Shown in pieces: positions 23,747 through 35,430 of a stretch of 64,000 bases of DNA. Position 1 is the stretch's first letter, and every line of letters begins with the position of its first letter. Position numbers and translations under genes: made by a program. The notes beneath the pieces are model-generated. The model did no database searches, had not been told where the DNA came from, and saw only the letters and a program-made list of their open reading frames with translations. Source of the DNA: Echinococcus granulosus (lineage: Eukaryota; Platyhelminthes; Cestoda; Cyclophyllidea; Taeniidae); contig NW_020170504.1 of assembly GCF_000524195.1 (NCBI RefSeq), positions 98,841-162,840 on the forward strand, written 5' to 3'.

Positions 23747-26700
23747 CTGCAAAGGAAGTGTTTTAATTATGAACAGAAACCTAACGATTCATGCCGATAT
23801 TATAAAATGATGCAGTCGTAAGTGCAACGTAAAGTAAGTATGAGGATAACTTGGCGGGCATCTCCGTATGGTGCGATGCGCTAAAAGCAATTGCACTCTC
23901 TGAAAATACAAAATAATTTACAAGAAAATAAACTGATTAACCAAAACTAGTCAAAGAAAAGACAAGACGATGTCGCTCTCAGAAAATACACTAGCTGACT
24001 AAAACAATATGGCCTAAAGTGGTGAGAAAAACGTTCCCAACTTTGGGAAACCCCAGTAAACAAAGAGGAGAGTAGCCTTCCATCCAACTGCTCATACCAC
24101 AACTACTCAGGAATGAACGCTAGACCTAGATACAGCAACCCAGCGGCTGGTACGACTAAGTCAAGGTCAAATAACGATATCATTCAATAGTTGAAAATAA
24201 TTAGCTGATTAAGTCAAAATGGCATTATGCCGTATTTTAATGCCGCAGTTGCAAACAGGATTTGCTACAACTATAAATGCACAAAGAAAACTGTTCAACC
24301 GTTTGGCTAAGTAGGAATTTAATCCTACGATTATTTAACGGATGCTCACGATGTATTATGGTGATTACGTAGTTTGTTTAACTCTGTTCACAAGCAAACC
24401 CCCTGAGTGTTTTTAATAGTCTACCAGACTTTCTTTGTTTGATTAGCGTGGCCCCTTATTACTACAGAAATATCAGCATAGCCGGTCCTCCCCTAATCCT
24501 TCGGACAAAAATTAGTATCAACAACGTACCATCGTTCCCCTAACTGCATTCAATGCTCTATAAATAATCACGATAACGCTTAAGTAATTCTTCAAACAGC
24601 ACACCTTCCGCCCTAAAAGTGCGCCATTCCCCCTAGGCTGTGGGACAACTCCTAGCGATGGCGATGAACAGAAAACATCCCAGAGCACCACCAAGAGCAT
24701 CCAAGCACCCCGTGAACTCTAGACCTTTACCAATCCGCACATTGTTGCAAAATACTAAAGCACGTTGAGCTTGATGGATGACTAGCACATGTACCGAGAG
24801 TCGGGTAGCAGCAGCTCTCCCTCCCAACCTATGAATAACCCAAACTATTCTAGAAGCCCACGCCGACAGTGGTACCAATACGACTATATCGCCAACAGAA
24901 ACCAAGCCAAAATCTGTAGCAGTCCAGCCCCTCGTATGCTGCAGGTAAACGTCCTCACAGGCCCAGTAAAAGCTCTGCATTGCCGACTGACGGAGGAGAG
25001 ACCAACCACACAAACGGCGATAGTGGTAACGCAAACACTCCGGAGGGCAGAGCTCATCGTTCTCCAGGCCCCAGGTTCATGACTGAGATTAGCAGAATGT
25101 GAAAACCCTACACCTTGTATTCACCGGTGACACCCCACCTTACAGTGAAACCCAGCTCAGCGAGTCACGTAGTGGATCGATCTTCAGCTGTACGAATGCA
25201 GACAGAGGGTGGGTAATGACTCGGCGAGGCGCAATCGCGACCAGTGGCGCAGCCCCGGAACGGGTACAGCAGCAACCACAAACCACACGGAACCACGAGA
25301 GCTGAGCCACCACCAGGTAAGCACCAAACCTCACCAAGAGCTAGCACGATCGCGCCCAGCTACCTAAAATCTCGCAGAGACCAGCAAAGCCACGCCCCTT
25401 TGCGTCCCCGACACACTCCAATTGAAGTTACGGTCAACCGCAACAAACTAACTCTTTCTACACCCTTCACCGGAAGCGCGTGAGGAGTGGGCAAGTTTGA
25501 CATAACATAATGACCTCAACTTGCTAATCATGCGCACGAGGAGAGGGTCCAAAGCGCCACTACCTTGCAAAGCTAGAGAGCCTCACTTGGCAGTACAATG
25601 ATGTGCCAGAATCCTAGAGGGTTGAGTTAAAACCAACCCTGACCTGTCCTGATCGACCACTCTCCCGCAGGTCACCAAGTGAAGGTAAACTGCGGCCAGC
25701 CACCAAGGCAGGAAACGTGTGCATATCCACCCATTCTTAGACAGAAGCATCTGCCCAAGCAGTACAGGACACACTCCATTTTGCACGCATCTAAACAAAG
25801 GTAATGAACTACTTTGCACTGGTTGCGTGCCCGACGATCTTTAGGAAAATATAAGAATCCCCCTAATCCCGACGACTAGCCAGGCTCAAACAGGATTCAA
25901 TAGATCTTGCATGCGACAGAGCAAACGTAGAAACATCTAGCCTGCGCTGGAAGCATGCACCTGTCAAAAAACATCACGACCCGAACAGTCCATGGAACGA
26001 TATTAAACAATTTATTTGATATGAAATCTTCTTGCACCAAATTTAGCACCAAAATAAATCGACGGCACCTAAGAGGAAAAAAGAGTAGCAAATTCCTGTT
26101 TACATGACCCCGTACACAAACTACTCCACAACCTCCAAGCACTCCAATCATCCCACTCCACTAGCTTAAGGCCGCAAAAAGGAGTCCAAGGACCAAACTG
26201 TACACACCCACCCAGGTAACACATAATATCCAATTGTGCATGTACCTATGTGGCTACTTCGTAACAGCTACAGAAATGCACAAACTAGTGTGCCACAACC
26301 CTATCACAGAACACTTCCCGTTCCGTGCAAAAATCATGAAATCAGTTTTGCAGACGACGACAACAGGCGGCAAACACAACCTGCATATTAGTCTGCCAAC
26401 ATCGAAAAAAAAACGCCGCAATCAAGGAAAAAACACCACCCCGTCACGTTGAATGTACCCAATCACACACGCCAGATGCGTTAGCTAAAACAAGAGCCTT
26501 TGGTGTATTTAAAGCATACTTTGTATAAAATTTAAAAATTAATTACTTGATAGTAGTCACTATATTTGGTTTTAAACATGTACGCCCTATTTACGCAAAC
26601 ATTTGCCAGCAGCGACATTCTATTTCTGCAAGAAAGTATCCAGGACCTAATATACTTTGCTTAGTGTTTGCATTTGAAGCACTTTGTAAATTAGGTTGAA

Positions 26701-27714
26701 CACTACTTCCACTGTATAGTGGCTTATTTACATTTTAGCACACTTTATACCCATTTCCAAGAAAATTTTGCGCTTTCTTTCAAGTGAATGGTTTGTGGCT
26801 TCTTATCCTTCAACTGAACACTTAATATCTCTCCTCTTCAACTTGTATAATTCTGATTAATTTGTGCGATAAATAGCGAGGTATGTATTCGATGTTAACA
26901 CTGCACTGTAGATTTCACCCATTTGTAATGGATCGATGTTTTTAGTTAAAATGCATAAAGATCATAAGGGAAAGGGACTAGAGCGCTGAACTACTTCGAC
27001 AAGTACGCTTGAAAACCTCCCTCATATTATACTCCTCCAAGCAATCCAGATAATAGTATCACCACAGATCCTTGAGGAATCCACAACTTATAGAAAACAA
27101 ACTTTGCAAATCTGTTCGCCAATTGGTGTTCGATGCACCTCCCCAGTCTTCGGTGGAGTAATAACCCAAAGTACTGCTATACGGAAGAGCTGGCAGGTTA
27201 TCAGTTTGGTCCGAAGTCCCTGTTGAAGTCGAATTACAATCTACGTCCGCGTAATCATACAGTTAAGCAAAATCTGGAGGCACCACAACATAGGTGATTT
27301 CCTAAATTAAAATTTATAACGAAATCACACCCCAATCGGGGCCTTATCCGATTTCTCAGTTTTGTAACCCAACTAAAGTTACTACCTGAATAAAACGCAA
27401 AAGCGACTTCTCGATCTGCAGCCGAGTGGCTACCGCTTCTCGAACTAAATGGATCTCCAAAAAATGCATCCTTAAACGTCTTCAGATTGCGAAAGTGTAT
27501 GCAACCCACGGAGCAAGCCTGTAAGTGGACCGCGTTCCCACCCCTTCTCGACGAAGTGTGGCATGCTGGTAGATTTCCCTGCTTTAAATTCGCAATACCC
27601 TCATTCCTTCGTTTGCTTTAATTCGATGCAGAAACGTACTCTGCAAGACGAGGTTCTCTTATCCAAAAGGATACAGTCATGAAAAAGAGGCTGAAGTTAG
27701 TGAAAAGACTGCAT
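23747..27714. other. Intergenic region, TPP2 to PNKP
   Basis: Lies between the 5' end of TPP2 and the stop codon of PNKP. It should contain the TPP2 promoter and the PNKP 3'UTR and polyadenylation site, but I could not fix either. The middle (about 24.5-26.45 kb) differs in composition from its surroundings. Confidence 0.6.
24500..26455. other. Compositionally distinct block, possible inserted element
   Basis: This stretch is visibly richer in C and A on the given strand, and in GC near 25.1-25.5 kb, than the AT-rich flanks. It carries several overlapping 60-130-codon frames on both strands, none resembling a known protein. I see no terminal repeats and no reverse transcriptase or transposase motif. 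Boundaries are approximate. Confidence 0.35.
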
Positions 27715-27838
27715 TCACTTCTCCAAGAGGTACTGAAAGTACAGACTGCGCTGGGGATCAAACCGGAGGTCGGGAACAAAGGGAACATCAAAAATCTCCT
27801 CAAAGCCTTCATTCTTCGTCGGTGTTTGGTAATGCTTC
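27715..27838 (-). CDS. PNKP: PNKP exon 12 (stop)
   Basis: Encodes [20 protein letters not shown] and [20 protein letters not shown] then TGA at 27715, matching the [20 protein letters not shown] C-terminus. The product ends where the vertebrate enzyme ends. Confidence 0.95.
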
Positions 27839-30800
27839 CTAAGTGGCAAAGAGGCAAGGAAGGAAACCTATTTTTCAACAAATAAATACAGGCAATAAAA
27901 AACGTACTTCATTTGATTGAAGACAATGCTACCGATCTTGCTGTGATTCTTGTCTGTGAGCTGTCGAAACTGAAAGGAGGGCAAGTAAATCACTCAATTC
28001 CTATCCACTAACCGGACGGGGAAAGGTGGAACAATGCTTAGTCTGCAATTGTACACACCACCAAGATACCCAATAAATCAGTACTTCTTCCTAAACGTAA
28101 GAACGTTGATAATAAGCAGCAACGATAATGCAAGACTGTGAGCATCCCCTGAACCAAAACAGGGCATTAGAGAAGCTGATAAAGTAGGCTTTGGCCAGCA
28201 TGAGCTACTTGAATCAGGCTTCAACAATTTTTCTTCCATGGCCGAAGAAGTCGACCCCTCGTGTCATAATGTCATTCATGAATTCTGGATCCACCGATCA
28301 ATTTAGTGGTCTACAGATCTATCCCAATTTCATCGATGCATCAGTCAACGTGTATTTTGATATTGACTAGTTTTCATGTCAGTCAACGCATTCCACAAAC
28401 CTCCATCAAACGAGTGGGCATACTTGGTGAAGAAAAAAGCATTTTGAAATGCCATTGCCCCCTGATCACAACAGTTACTCCTTTTACGTACACTTTTCAA
28501 ATTTAGGAAGTGATTTGAAAAAGATGCCGCCACTCCAACTTACCATTTCGTTGTGTCTGCAATGATCCAAACTCGTCTGCATGACGCAGGCGAAAGCCGG
28601 CACTCCAAGAGACTTTGTGATTTTAAGGAAGGGCTCCCTTGATGCTGCAGTCACGTTAATATTGTCAACAACAACAGAGGATCCGGCCTTCAGCAACTGT
28701 TCACATCTTGCTACACACTTCTTCATATCCTTAAGAACGTCCTAAATAAAAAGGGAAAGCAAAAAAAATCCCTGTGCAGTGATGCTACTGCCAACGGAAT
28801 AGTAGCTCCCAGAATGTCTATGTAACAATGCAATTCCACGCTTCGAGACACAGCTTATGTCCATCTACATAAAGATCCTCCATAACTCTAGATCTTCCAT
28901 AGAATTCTTTCCGGCTTAGTGCAGAGCCTAGCAATCAATCATCACCACTCCGAAAGTTCCCATCATAATTCGTTCCTCGTGAAAATAAAAATACTAAGAT
29001 TGTGGCTTCAAGATTGTTTCATCATAGACCAATAAAGGGCATTCTTAATTGTTTGACTAAAGATTCACACAGGCCCGACCCGCCTATTGTACTGGCTCTA
29101 CAATTCCGGTTCTATCAACAAATCTCCCCACAAGCGCTGCTTGAAAAATTTCCACTTACCCTACTTATGATTACGTAGCCCAATTGAGTGAGATGGTTGT
29201 TGCAGAAGGTCGATTTACCAGCTACAAAAAATTGTCATATACGTAAGATACAAGACAGTTGCAATGACAGCAATGCAAAAACCAGTAAAAATGGTAATAA
29301 TTAGTAATCATTGCTCTTAAATTCATGCACGTAGGTTAGACTATCGTAGTATCCGAAAAGAACAATGAACAAACAGACGGATAGGGGTGGATGGATGGAT
29401 AGAGGGATGGATGGATGCATGGATGGATGGATGGATGGATGGATACAGGATGGATGGATGGATGGATGGATGGATACAGGATGGATGGATACAGGATGGA
29501 TNNNNNNNNNNNNNNNNNNNNNNNNNNNNNNNNNNNNNNNNNNNNNNNNNNNNNNNNNNNNNNNNNNNNNNNNNNNNNNNNNNNNNNNNNNNNNNNNNNN
29601 NACAGGATGGATGGATACAGGATGGATGGGTGGATGGATGGATGGATGGATGGAAACATGATGGATACAAAAAACTCCTTTTCACATTGTCTCCCCATTG
29701 GTTGATGTAACCTAGCTATCGGACACGCTCGCCTCCCTCTCAGGTACCGCGCGTCGTTAAGTTAGTTGCAGTTAATCAAAATTAAACTCGATTCTTCTCC
29801 ATTCTGGTGTTATTGGCCTTTCCAAGAGTTAGTTTTTGTTCAGAGAGGCGTTTGGTAAAACCCATCGGTTTATACTGGAATTTGATTTAAGTAGTTAGAA
29901 TTACCGTCAAGGATATGACGTAATGAATGAGTCAAACTTGAACCATGTGAGATAAAAGAGAAAATAAATCTTTATATCAATCAAGTCTCTTGTACACTTA
30001 CAAGCAGGATATCCAATCATGAGAATGAGAACCGCGCCCTTTGACGGAAAATCCTTTAAGGGGGGAGGTACAGGGGATGACGTTGAAAAGGCGATATCTT
30101 GAAACTCTTTTGGATTAAATAGCAGAGGATAGGTGGAGTCAACCCGCTCCCCTTCCTTCCACAACTCCTCCGGCGTTTTGAAGAGCACTCCCAGGTTCTC
30201 GGCAAACTGGCAGGGTAAAAAAATGACTTGAAAACTTAACTTTTTTTTCACTACTCTTATGGACAAGGTTTACTTGTTAACTTATTTGCGATGCTACGCA
30301 AGGTCTCCCTCCCGCTTACAATCAAGTAATCCACGTTTTCAACCCTTCAATTCTTTTTTGTACGATGACATGCTTTCAGAAACAGACCAAGTGCAACGCA
30401 GGTGAGATGTGGCTATGAAACCATAGCTCCCTTCTAGACAAACATGGAATTAAAAGATTGAGAATCCACTCCTCCCTTCATTGTATCAAAGGGTTAGTGA
30501 ATAACAGCCAACTACGGTAATTAGAGAGCCCGAGACACTTCCAGACATTAAACGAAACCGAAAGTAGCTGGTTATCGGTACTCAGAATAACTACAAGAGG
30601 GGTAGCATAATTGGCACGACCAGAGTACCATATCAACATGAGCACAATTTAGCCCTCTCACATACGTTTAAATAGAAATGTAACGTGCTAGTAAAATTAT
30701 TCTATTGTGTAGTCATATCCATGGCAAATCTTCTGACTCTCCTGTAAACTGGTTAAAACCCCACTGCCAGACTTTATGGTTAATAATATCTTCAGAAATA

Positions 30801-33203
30801 ACTCAAGAGCTACAAAAAAATATTGTCACCTTTCTCTTAAAAAAACCAACTCACCAAGCGATCACAATGCGAGTGGTCCTGCTTAATCTTGCCCTTAGCT
30901 ACTCGTCCCGCAGCATCTAAATTCGTTAATTTAAACACAAAACTTTAACAAGCATCTCCTAATTAAAGGGGTCTGAAAACAGATAAATTAAATAAAGCGG
31001 ACCGTGCTCACCTCCACAGTAGATAGAGACCTTCCTGTCAATTTCTATGCCATCGTTATCCTTTCAAAGGAAATTTAGAAAGTAGGGAGAACAAACACTT
31101 CAAACCTACAGCTTCCAGCGCTTGCCACATGCCTATTCGCGGCTTTCTGTTGACGTCGTTGGAAATGGCAAAATAGGCCCGGATGGGAACGCCGATTTTA
31201 CTTAATACTGCCTCAAACCTAGTTTTGAATTCGGGAATCTTCTTATCCTGCATTTTTTCCAAACCACCCTAAAAAGAAAGTATACGAATTAAAGGAAATA
31301 TACTGCTTGCTTTGTATATAAAGTGATAATTTAACCAGCCGCCGGCTTCTTATTTCGACTTGGAATCTTGCTCTGTTAAGCTACCAAGCTTTTAATCAGC
31401 CATCGAAACTGCCCAGAAGTAAAGAAGGCACCTAAATACCATTCAGCTCTGTTTTATCATTACTGTTAGACTGAAATCTACATTCGATCCGAGAAGGACG
31501 TGTCCGCTAAAACTAGCCTTGGGGGTTATCACTACCCCCCACCGTGGTCTCGGCTCAAATCCCACACGTAATACCCAACTTATCTCCTAAAGCAGGACTC
31601 TTCAAACAACCTTGGCTGGTCCAACAGTTTGTTAGCTGGACTCTTGGGCTATTCACATCGCTGGTTGCCAATGCCTTCATTTTGGTCGCGACACGCTTCG
31701 AAAAACTGATAATCTCTAACTTTTGATCTCCTAAAAATCCCTACCATGTCACGTTTGTTCCTACAGTAACAATAGAACCGAAGATTCAAATGACAAACAA
31801 GTTGAAGAAATATTTCAAAAATGAAGCCAATCAAGTTTAGTGTAAAGAATGCTTTGATAAACAACAACAGACAGCCCATAAATATCACTAACCTAGCTGC
31901 ACTTCTAATATTCCCATTTTAACCTTCTCTCCAAAAAAATCTTAGTACAGCTCGTGTCATCTCGTCTAACAGCCTCAACTACAAATAAAGTCCTACAATC
32001 AAATCGTTGACAGCAGCAAAAAAACGCGTTAGCTGGCACAGGCAACCATCACGCACCTGATTAGACATGATAACAATTGCGTAGCCTTCATCCGCAAAAC
32101 GCTTTAGAATATCGGGAATCCGTGGTGAAATGAGCCTATTCAAGAGATTCGCTTGACGAATCAACGAAATTCTCACTTCCAATCATTGGCATCCACTGGA
32201 AAGACTCGACCAGATGATGGCGTAATAACGGTGCCGTCCAAATCTAGACCGAGGACCTATAGGAAGGAGAGAGGTCGTGACGTTTTCCAAAGAACTCACT
32301 TTCGAAGAGGCCTTTGCTTTACGGTCTTTGTAGATCAGCAGTGAGATACCCTGCGTCCAGTTGTCTGGGATGGCTGGTGCTGATTCGGCCAGGAGAGTTG
32401 TTCGTTTACTGAAAGAGGATTAGTATGACGGAATGTTACTTATTATACGTGAGTTTCTGGAGTCTCCAGCGTCTTTGTCCACACTCTGTAAGTTCGTAAA
32501 AGAGCTGCTTTCAAGCTTCTTCTGGAGGAACTCAGACACGACAATCCTGGCAAACCCGCTCAAAAATGATCCTAATTTTGCTGGGTAAATATGACGGCAA
32601 AAATTCCCAGAAGGAATATACCCTGAGGATAACTGAATCGATGGATAATTGTGGCAAAGAGGCCGTCAAAATCCCTTCAACCCAATCTCGAAATCTGAAT
32701 GGTAGCCGGTACTGAATTGGGACTGGATTTGAACAAACCGGAACCACAAAAGATGGTTGAGAGGATTAAAAGGGTAGTGAAAAAAGAATGAGTGACCATA
32801 GAACAAGCCCTCGTGAAGCGTTTTATCATTTGAGTGAGTGTAATGCGCCAAACCACCATGCAGCTACAAATGCCAAGAGTGCCGAGGTGGCGGACAGTAT
32901 AAAATAATTACGTCTATGTTAGCCGTATCTTTGACAGGACAGGGTTTTCTAAAAAGCATTAAAGCAGACATTGACAGCAGTTAAACCAGTAAGATTTTTT
33001 AGATAGAACTTGTCTTTTTTATCTTCACAATAAGCAGCAGGCTCCAAAATTACATAAACAGTGCTAGTCCGTGCAAAACAAAAGACCCTGCCGAATTCCT
33101 GTCCAAAGCACAAGTGATGAGTGAAATGAGGAAGTAGACGAATGGCTTACAGTTTCTTGGTGTCGCCGACTTCTTGATTGTAGGTATTTTTCCGTTTTGG
33201 CAT
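27715..33203 (-). CDS. PNKP: Polynucleotide kinase 3'-phosphatase, complete, FHA-less
   Basis: Repairs DNA strand-break ends: its phosphatase domain removes 3'-phosphate and its kinase domain phosphorylates 5'-OH, so that ligase can join them. Twelve exons (33151-33203, 32300-32408, 32177-32256, 32057-32135, 31110-31268, 31012-31060, 30855-30916, 30002-30206, 29160-29221, 28544-28741, 27908-27969, 27715-27838) join in phase to 1242 nt, 413 residues plus TGA. The HAD motif is LDLDGT with Asp59 and Asp61; motif II is VIMSNQ (102-107); the acidic motif is CGDAAGR (175-181). The kinase P-loop GYPASGKST is at 262-270, a likely catalytic Asp287 is in SRDVL, and [10 protein letters not shown] is at 312-321. 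Vertebrate PNKP is about 520 residues because of an N-terminal FHA domain; here only about 54 residues precede the HAD domain, as in nematode and fission yeast enzymes. Recruitment through phosphorylated XRCC1/XRCC4 is therefore unlikely. Confidence 0.96.
27908..27969 (-). CDS. PNKP: PNKP exon 11
   Basis: Encodes [20 protein letters not shown], matching [20 protein letters not shown]. Leaves AA, completed by G. Confidence 0.93.
28544..28741 (-). CDS. PNKP: PNKP exon 10 (kinase domain)
   Basis: Encodes [39 protein letters not shown] and [11 protein letters not shown]. This matches the NRDTLGSWQRC, AIDNTNPDAASR and QARHN blocks that bind ATP and the DNA 5'-OH. Confidence 0.97.
29160..29221 (-). 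CDS. PNKP: PNKP exon 9 (P-loop)
   Basis: Encodes [20 protein letters not shown] then R, completing Walker A GYPASGKST. Splice sites ttttttgtag and gtaagt; phase 0 at the end. Confidence 0.96.
29388..29669. repeat. (GGAT)n microsatellite with assembly gap
   Basis: Tandem GGAT on the plus strand, with an inserted ACA that makes a larger unit (atacaggatggatggat), interrupted by 100 Ns at 29502-29601. It sits in the PNKP intron between exons 9 and 8. Open frames through it are repeat artefacts. Confidence 0.97.
30002..30206 (-). CDS. PNKP: PNKP exon 8
   Basis: Encodes [22 protein letters not shown] and [12 protein letters not shown], linking the two catalytic domains and opening the P-loop. Leaves T, completed by CT to Ser266. 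Confidence 0.96.
30855..30916 (-). CDS. PNKP: PNKP exon 7 (HAD motif III/IV)
   Basis: Encodes [19 protein letters not shown] then RL, matching the DAAGRPANW...KDFSCADRL block with the conserved metal-binding Asp. Phase 0 donor gtgagt. Confidence 0.95.
31012..31060 (-). CDS. PNKP: PNKP exon 6
   Basis: A 49-nt exon encoding [16 protein letters not shown], equivalent to SIGDSIFVG. It is separated from exon 5 by a 49-bp intron. It leaves G, completed by AT to Asp177. Confidence 0.92.
31110..31268 (-). CDS. PNKP: PNKP exon 5
   Basis: Encodes [38 protein letters not shown] and QALEA, matching the phosphatase cap region with the RKPVTGMWD block. Phase 0 at both ends. Confidence 0.95.
32057..32135 (-). 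CDS. PNKP: PNKP exon 4 (HAD motif II)
   Basis: Encodes [20 protein letters not shown] and VIMSNQ. Motif II has Ser where vertebrates have Thr (FTNQ), a conservative change. Confidence 0.95.
32177..32256 (-). CDS. PNKP: PNKP exon 3 (HAD nucleophile)
   Basis: Encodes [19 protein letters not shown] and PVDANDW, with the phosphatase nucleophile Asp59 and general acid/base Asp61. Only a 43-bp intron separates it from exon 2 (32257-32299). Confidence 0.97.
32300..32408 (-). CDS. PNKP: PNKP exon 2
   Basis: Encodes [20 protein letters not shown] and [12 protein letters not shown], the linker before the HAD domain, equivalent to NPGWENLEKLLVFTA in vertebrates. Ends phase 0 before gtgagt. Confidence 0.93.
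33151..33203 (-). CDS. PNKP: PNKP exon 1 (start)
   Basis: ATG at 33203, [17 protein letters not shown], a basic stretch that could act as a nuclear localisation signal. A splice acceptor (tttactttag) lies 11 bases before the ATG, so an upstream exon or a trans-spliced leader supplies the 5' end. It leaves CT, completed by T. Confidence 0.85.
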
Positions 33204-35166
33204 TATTGGGTCCACTAAAGTAAAAAAAATTATTCTTATTTATCCTCTAGAAACACTATTAAAGAGAATGCCCTTGACGGAGACGTAATCAACGCAAAGT
33301 CCATGTGCGAGCATCGGCACACCAACACAAATAAGTACTTAAGGCTGCTTGCCTAGGAATTTGATAACCACCTGAGAACAATTAACACGTAACAAAATAC
33401 AAGGCAATAAACAAGCAAGGATCTTATCCCGCTGACCGCAGAGCGCACCCCTACAGTGGTCAAGGGCAGCAGCAACAGCTATAAAAAGGAAAGGCACAAC
33501 CCTAAAACAATGTATAAATACGTTTATCAGTTCGCAGTTCCGTTTTCCAAAAAATCATTAGGTTGTGAAAATACCGTCTTCTACGCTGAACTGCGCTAAC
33601 AAACAGTGGGCTAAAGCATAGCAAAAAAGATACTAAGATATAGCTGACGACGCGAAAAACGAAAAGTGGGAAAAATAGGATAAATATTTCCGTAAGATCA
33701 GTGAAAACCGAAGCAAAAATGCATGGAAGTTACGTGACTCTAAAGAGGTGCGCAATGCTTGGACTTTGGGAAAATAAAGTAGTATGTTTATTTTAGAGCA
33801 AATCCCTGGTAAAAAAAAAAACAACTAACAGACCCTACAAGGCACTTAATATTGAGAAACGAATATCACAAGAAGCCAAAGACCCTTTTGAAATCGCGCC
33901 AACAGGAAAGGCGTTAAGAACGACAGGCCATAAACTTGGTAATTTTTGGGCTAGTTTAACCATAGTTCAAATGCCAAATTTAAAATCGGCATGTAGGCAT
34001 AAATTGCAATGTAATATTATTGAATAGCAATTCTGAGCACAGCCTGTTTTTAATAATTTAATTTAACATTCAATGCAAAATAATAATTTTATTAGGTAAA
34101 TTTAACTTCAGTAGAGCCCACATTTAAACTTGCCCAAGGCTTGTTTATTTGAAGCAAATTTGGCTCTCTTATTTTAATCAGGGAATGGGATATTGCACGA
34201 ACCCAGTTTCGGGACAGACGCGGGTGAATGTGTTAAAACTGGCCATGCACTAAAGCTTCACTTCAAAAAAATGTTTCTCTCCAAGATTTGCCAAACGCTG
34301 TCCTAATTTTAATGATTTTCTGTTTTGTCAGAATGCAATATAAAAATCGATTTTGCAATTAATGATTTCGGTCTCACGCGCTGATGAAGATAATGCGCGG
34401 GGTAGGATGTATGCACCCCGCCAAATAGTGCTTTAAGACCTATTGCATTAGTTGTTTAGCTAACATAAATTGTTAAAAACCCTCCTTACAATTACTTAGC
34501 AGATTATTTGTTGAGGCTTGAAAACTATTATTTGGGCACGCATAAAATATTTTCTCGCATAACCGTAAGCTTTGCGTGTTGTAGAACTATTTTTCAACAG
34601 CACTTCAAAACTTTCCTTAAGATATTGCTGACACGTCCTTTGGCTGAATTAAATATTTATTGATTGTGTAAAATAAACGTTTCTCAAATTCCTATAAATA
34701 CTTTGGTATTGAGAACGTATTTTGCTTAACTAGCCGAAACAGTGGAGTTGTGATATTCTTGAACTTAAATCCTGGCAAATGAGATCAGCATAGAAATTAC
34801 CATATTCCAACAGCTCAGCCAAAATCGCCTTAAAATGAAATTTTTATGGAATTTTTTTACTAATTTGCAAAGCACTTGCTGAATTTAGAACATTCCTTTA
34901 AACGCAATCTTGTTTAAATTGCTCGACTCCTTTTCCCCATTATACGTCACGTATCACCTTATCTCTACGTCTAGTGACTGCACATTTAATGCACAAATAA
35001 TTTAAATAGCTGTGCAATGGCAAAGTTAATCGCGACAAATGTACCAACGTCTAAGAGGACTCATGTCTAATGACACGTCGGATCGTTTAGGGAACTAGCC
35101 TTTCTCGCTCTTTTGGTGGCCACTTAGCTCCCACTTCTTTCACGGCCTCACTGACTGATGCCAGCA

Positions 35167-35430
35167 TTATGCGCTGAGGCGAAGTGTTCCGCAGCGTTCA
35201 CTTGCCTCGTCACTAGTCTTCTGTGTTGTTTGTCTGCTAATCACAGTTTCTAATTTATCCTCGCTTGAACTAACTAAGTACCTCTCTCTATGGTGCATCA
35301 AGTTGAGTATGTTACTAGCTAACCCCAGGTCAATGCCAATTTCGACGGGTCCTTTGTTGACACTCCTAAAAACTAGTAAAGTAGTAGCTTTTGGCCTCAA
35401 ATCCAAAAACTTACTTCGCCTGGTAAACAT
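35167..35430 (-). CDS. Small ORF, unknown
   Basis: Eighty-seven codons from ATG: MFTRRSKFLDLRPKATTLLV, GPVEIGIDLGLASNILNLMH, ending RCGTLRLSA. Composition is protein-like but matches no family I know. A consensus donor (gcgaa|gtaagt) lies 16 nt into the frame, so the ATG could instead belong to a spliced transcript. Confidence 0.2.
   Translation of the reverse strand: MFTRRSKFLDLRPKATTLLVFRSVNKGPVEIGIDLGLASNILNLMHHRERYLVSSSEDKLETVISRQTTQKTSDEASERCGTLRLSA

Noticed and set aside
29336..29710. Multiple open frames of about 100 codons on both strands
   Set aside because: All are translations of the GGAT microsatellite and the N gap.
31490..31575. tRNA-like B-box (ctcggctcaaatccc)
   Set aside because: No acceptor stem, anticodon arm or A-box at the right spacing.
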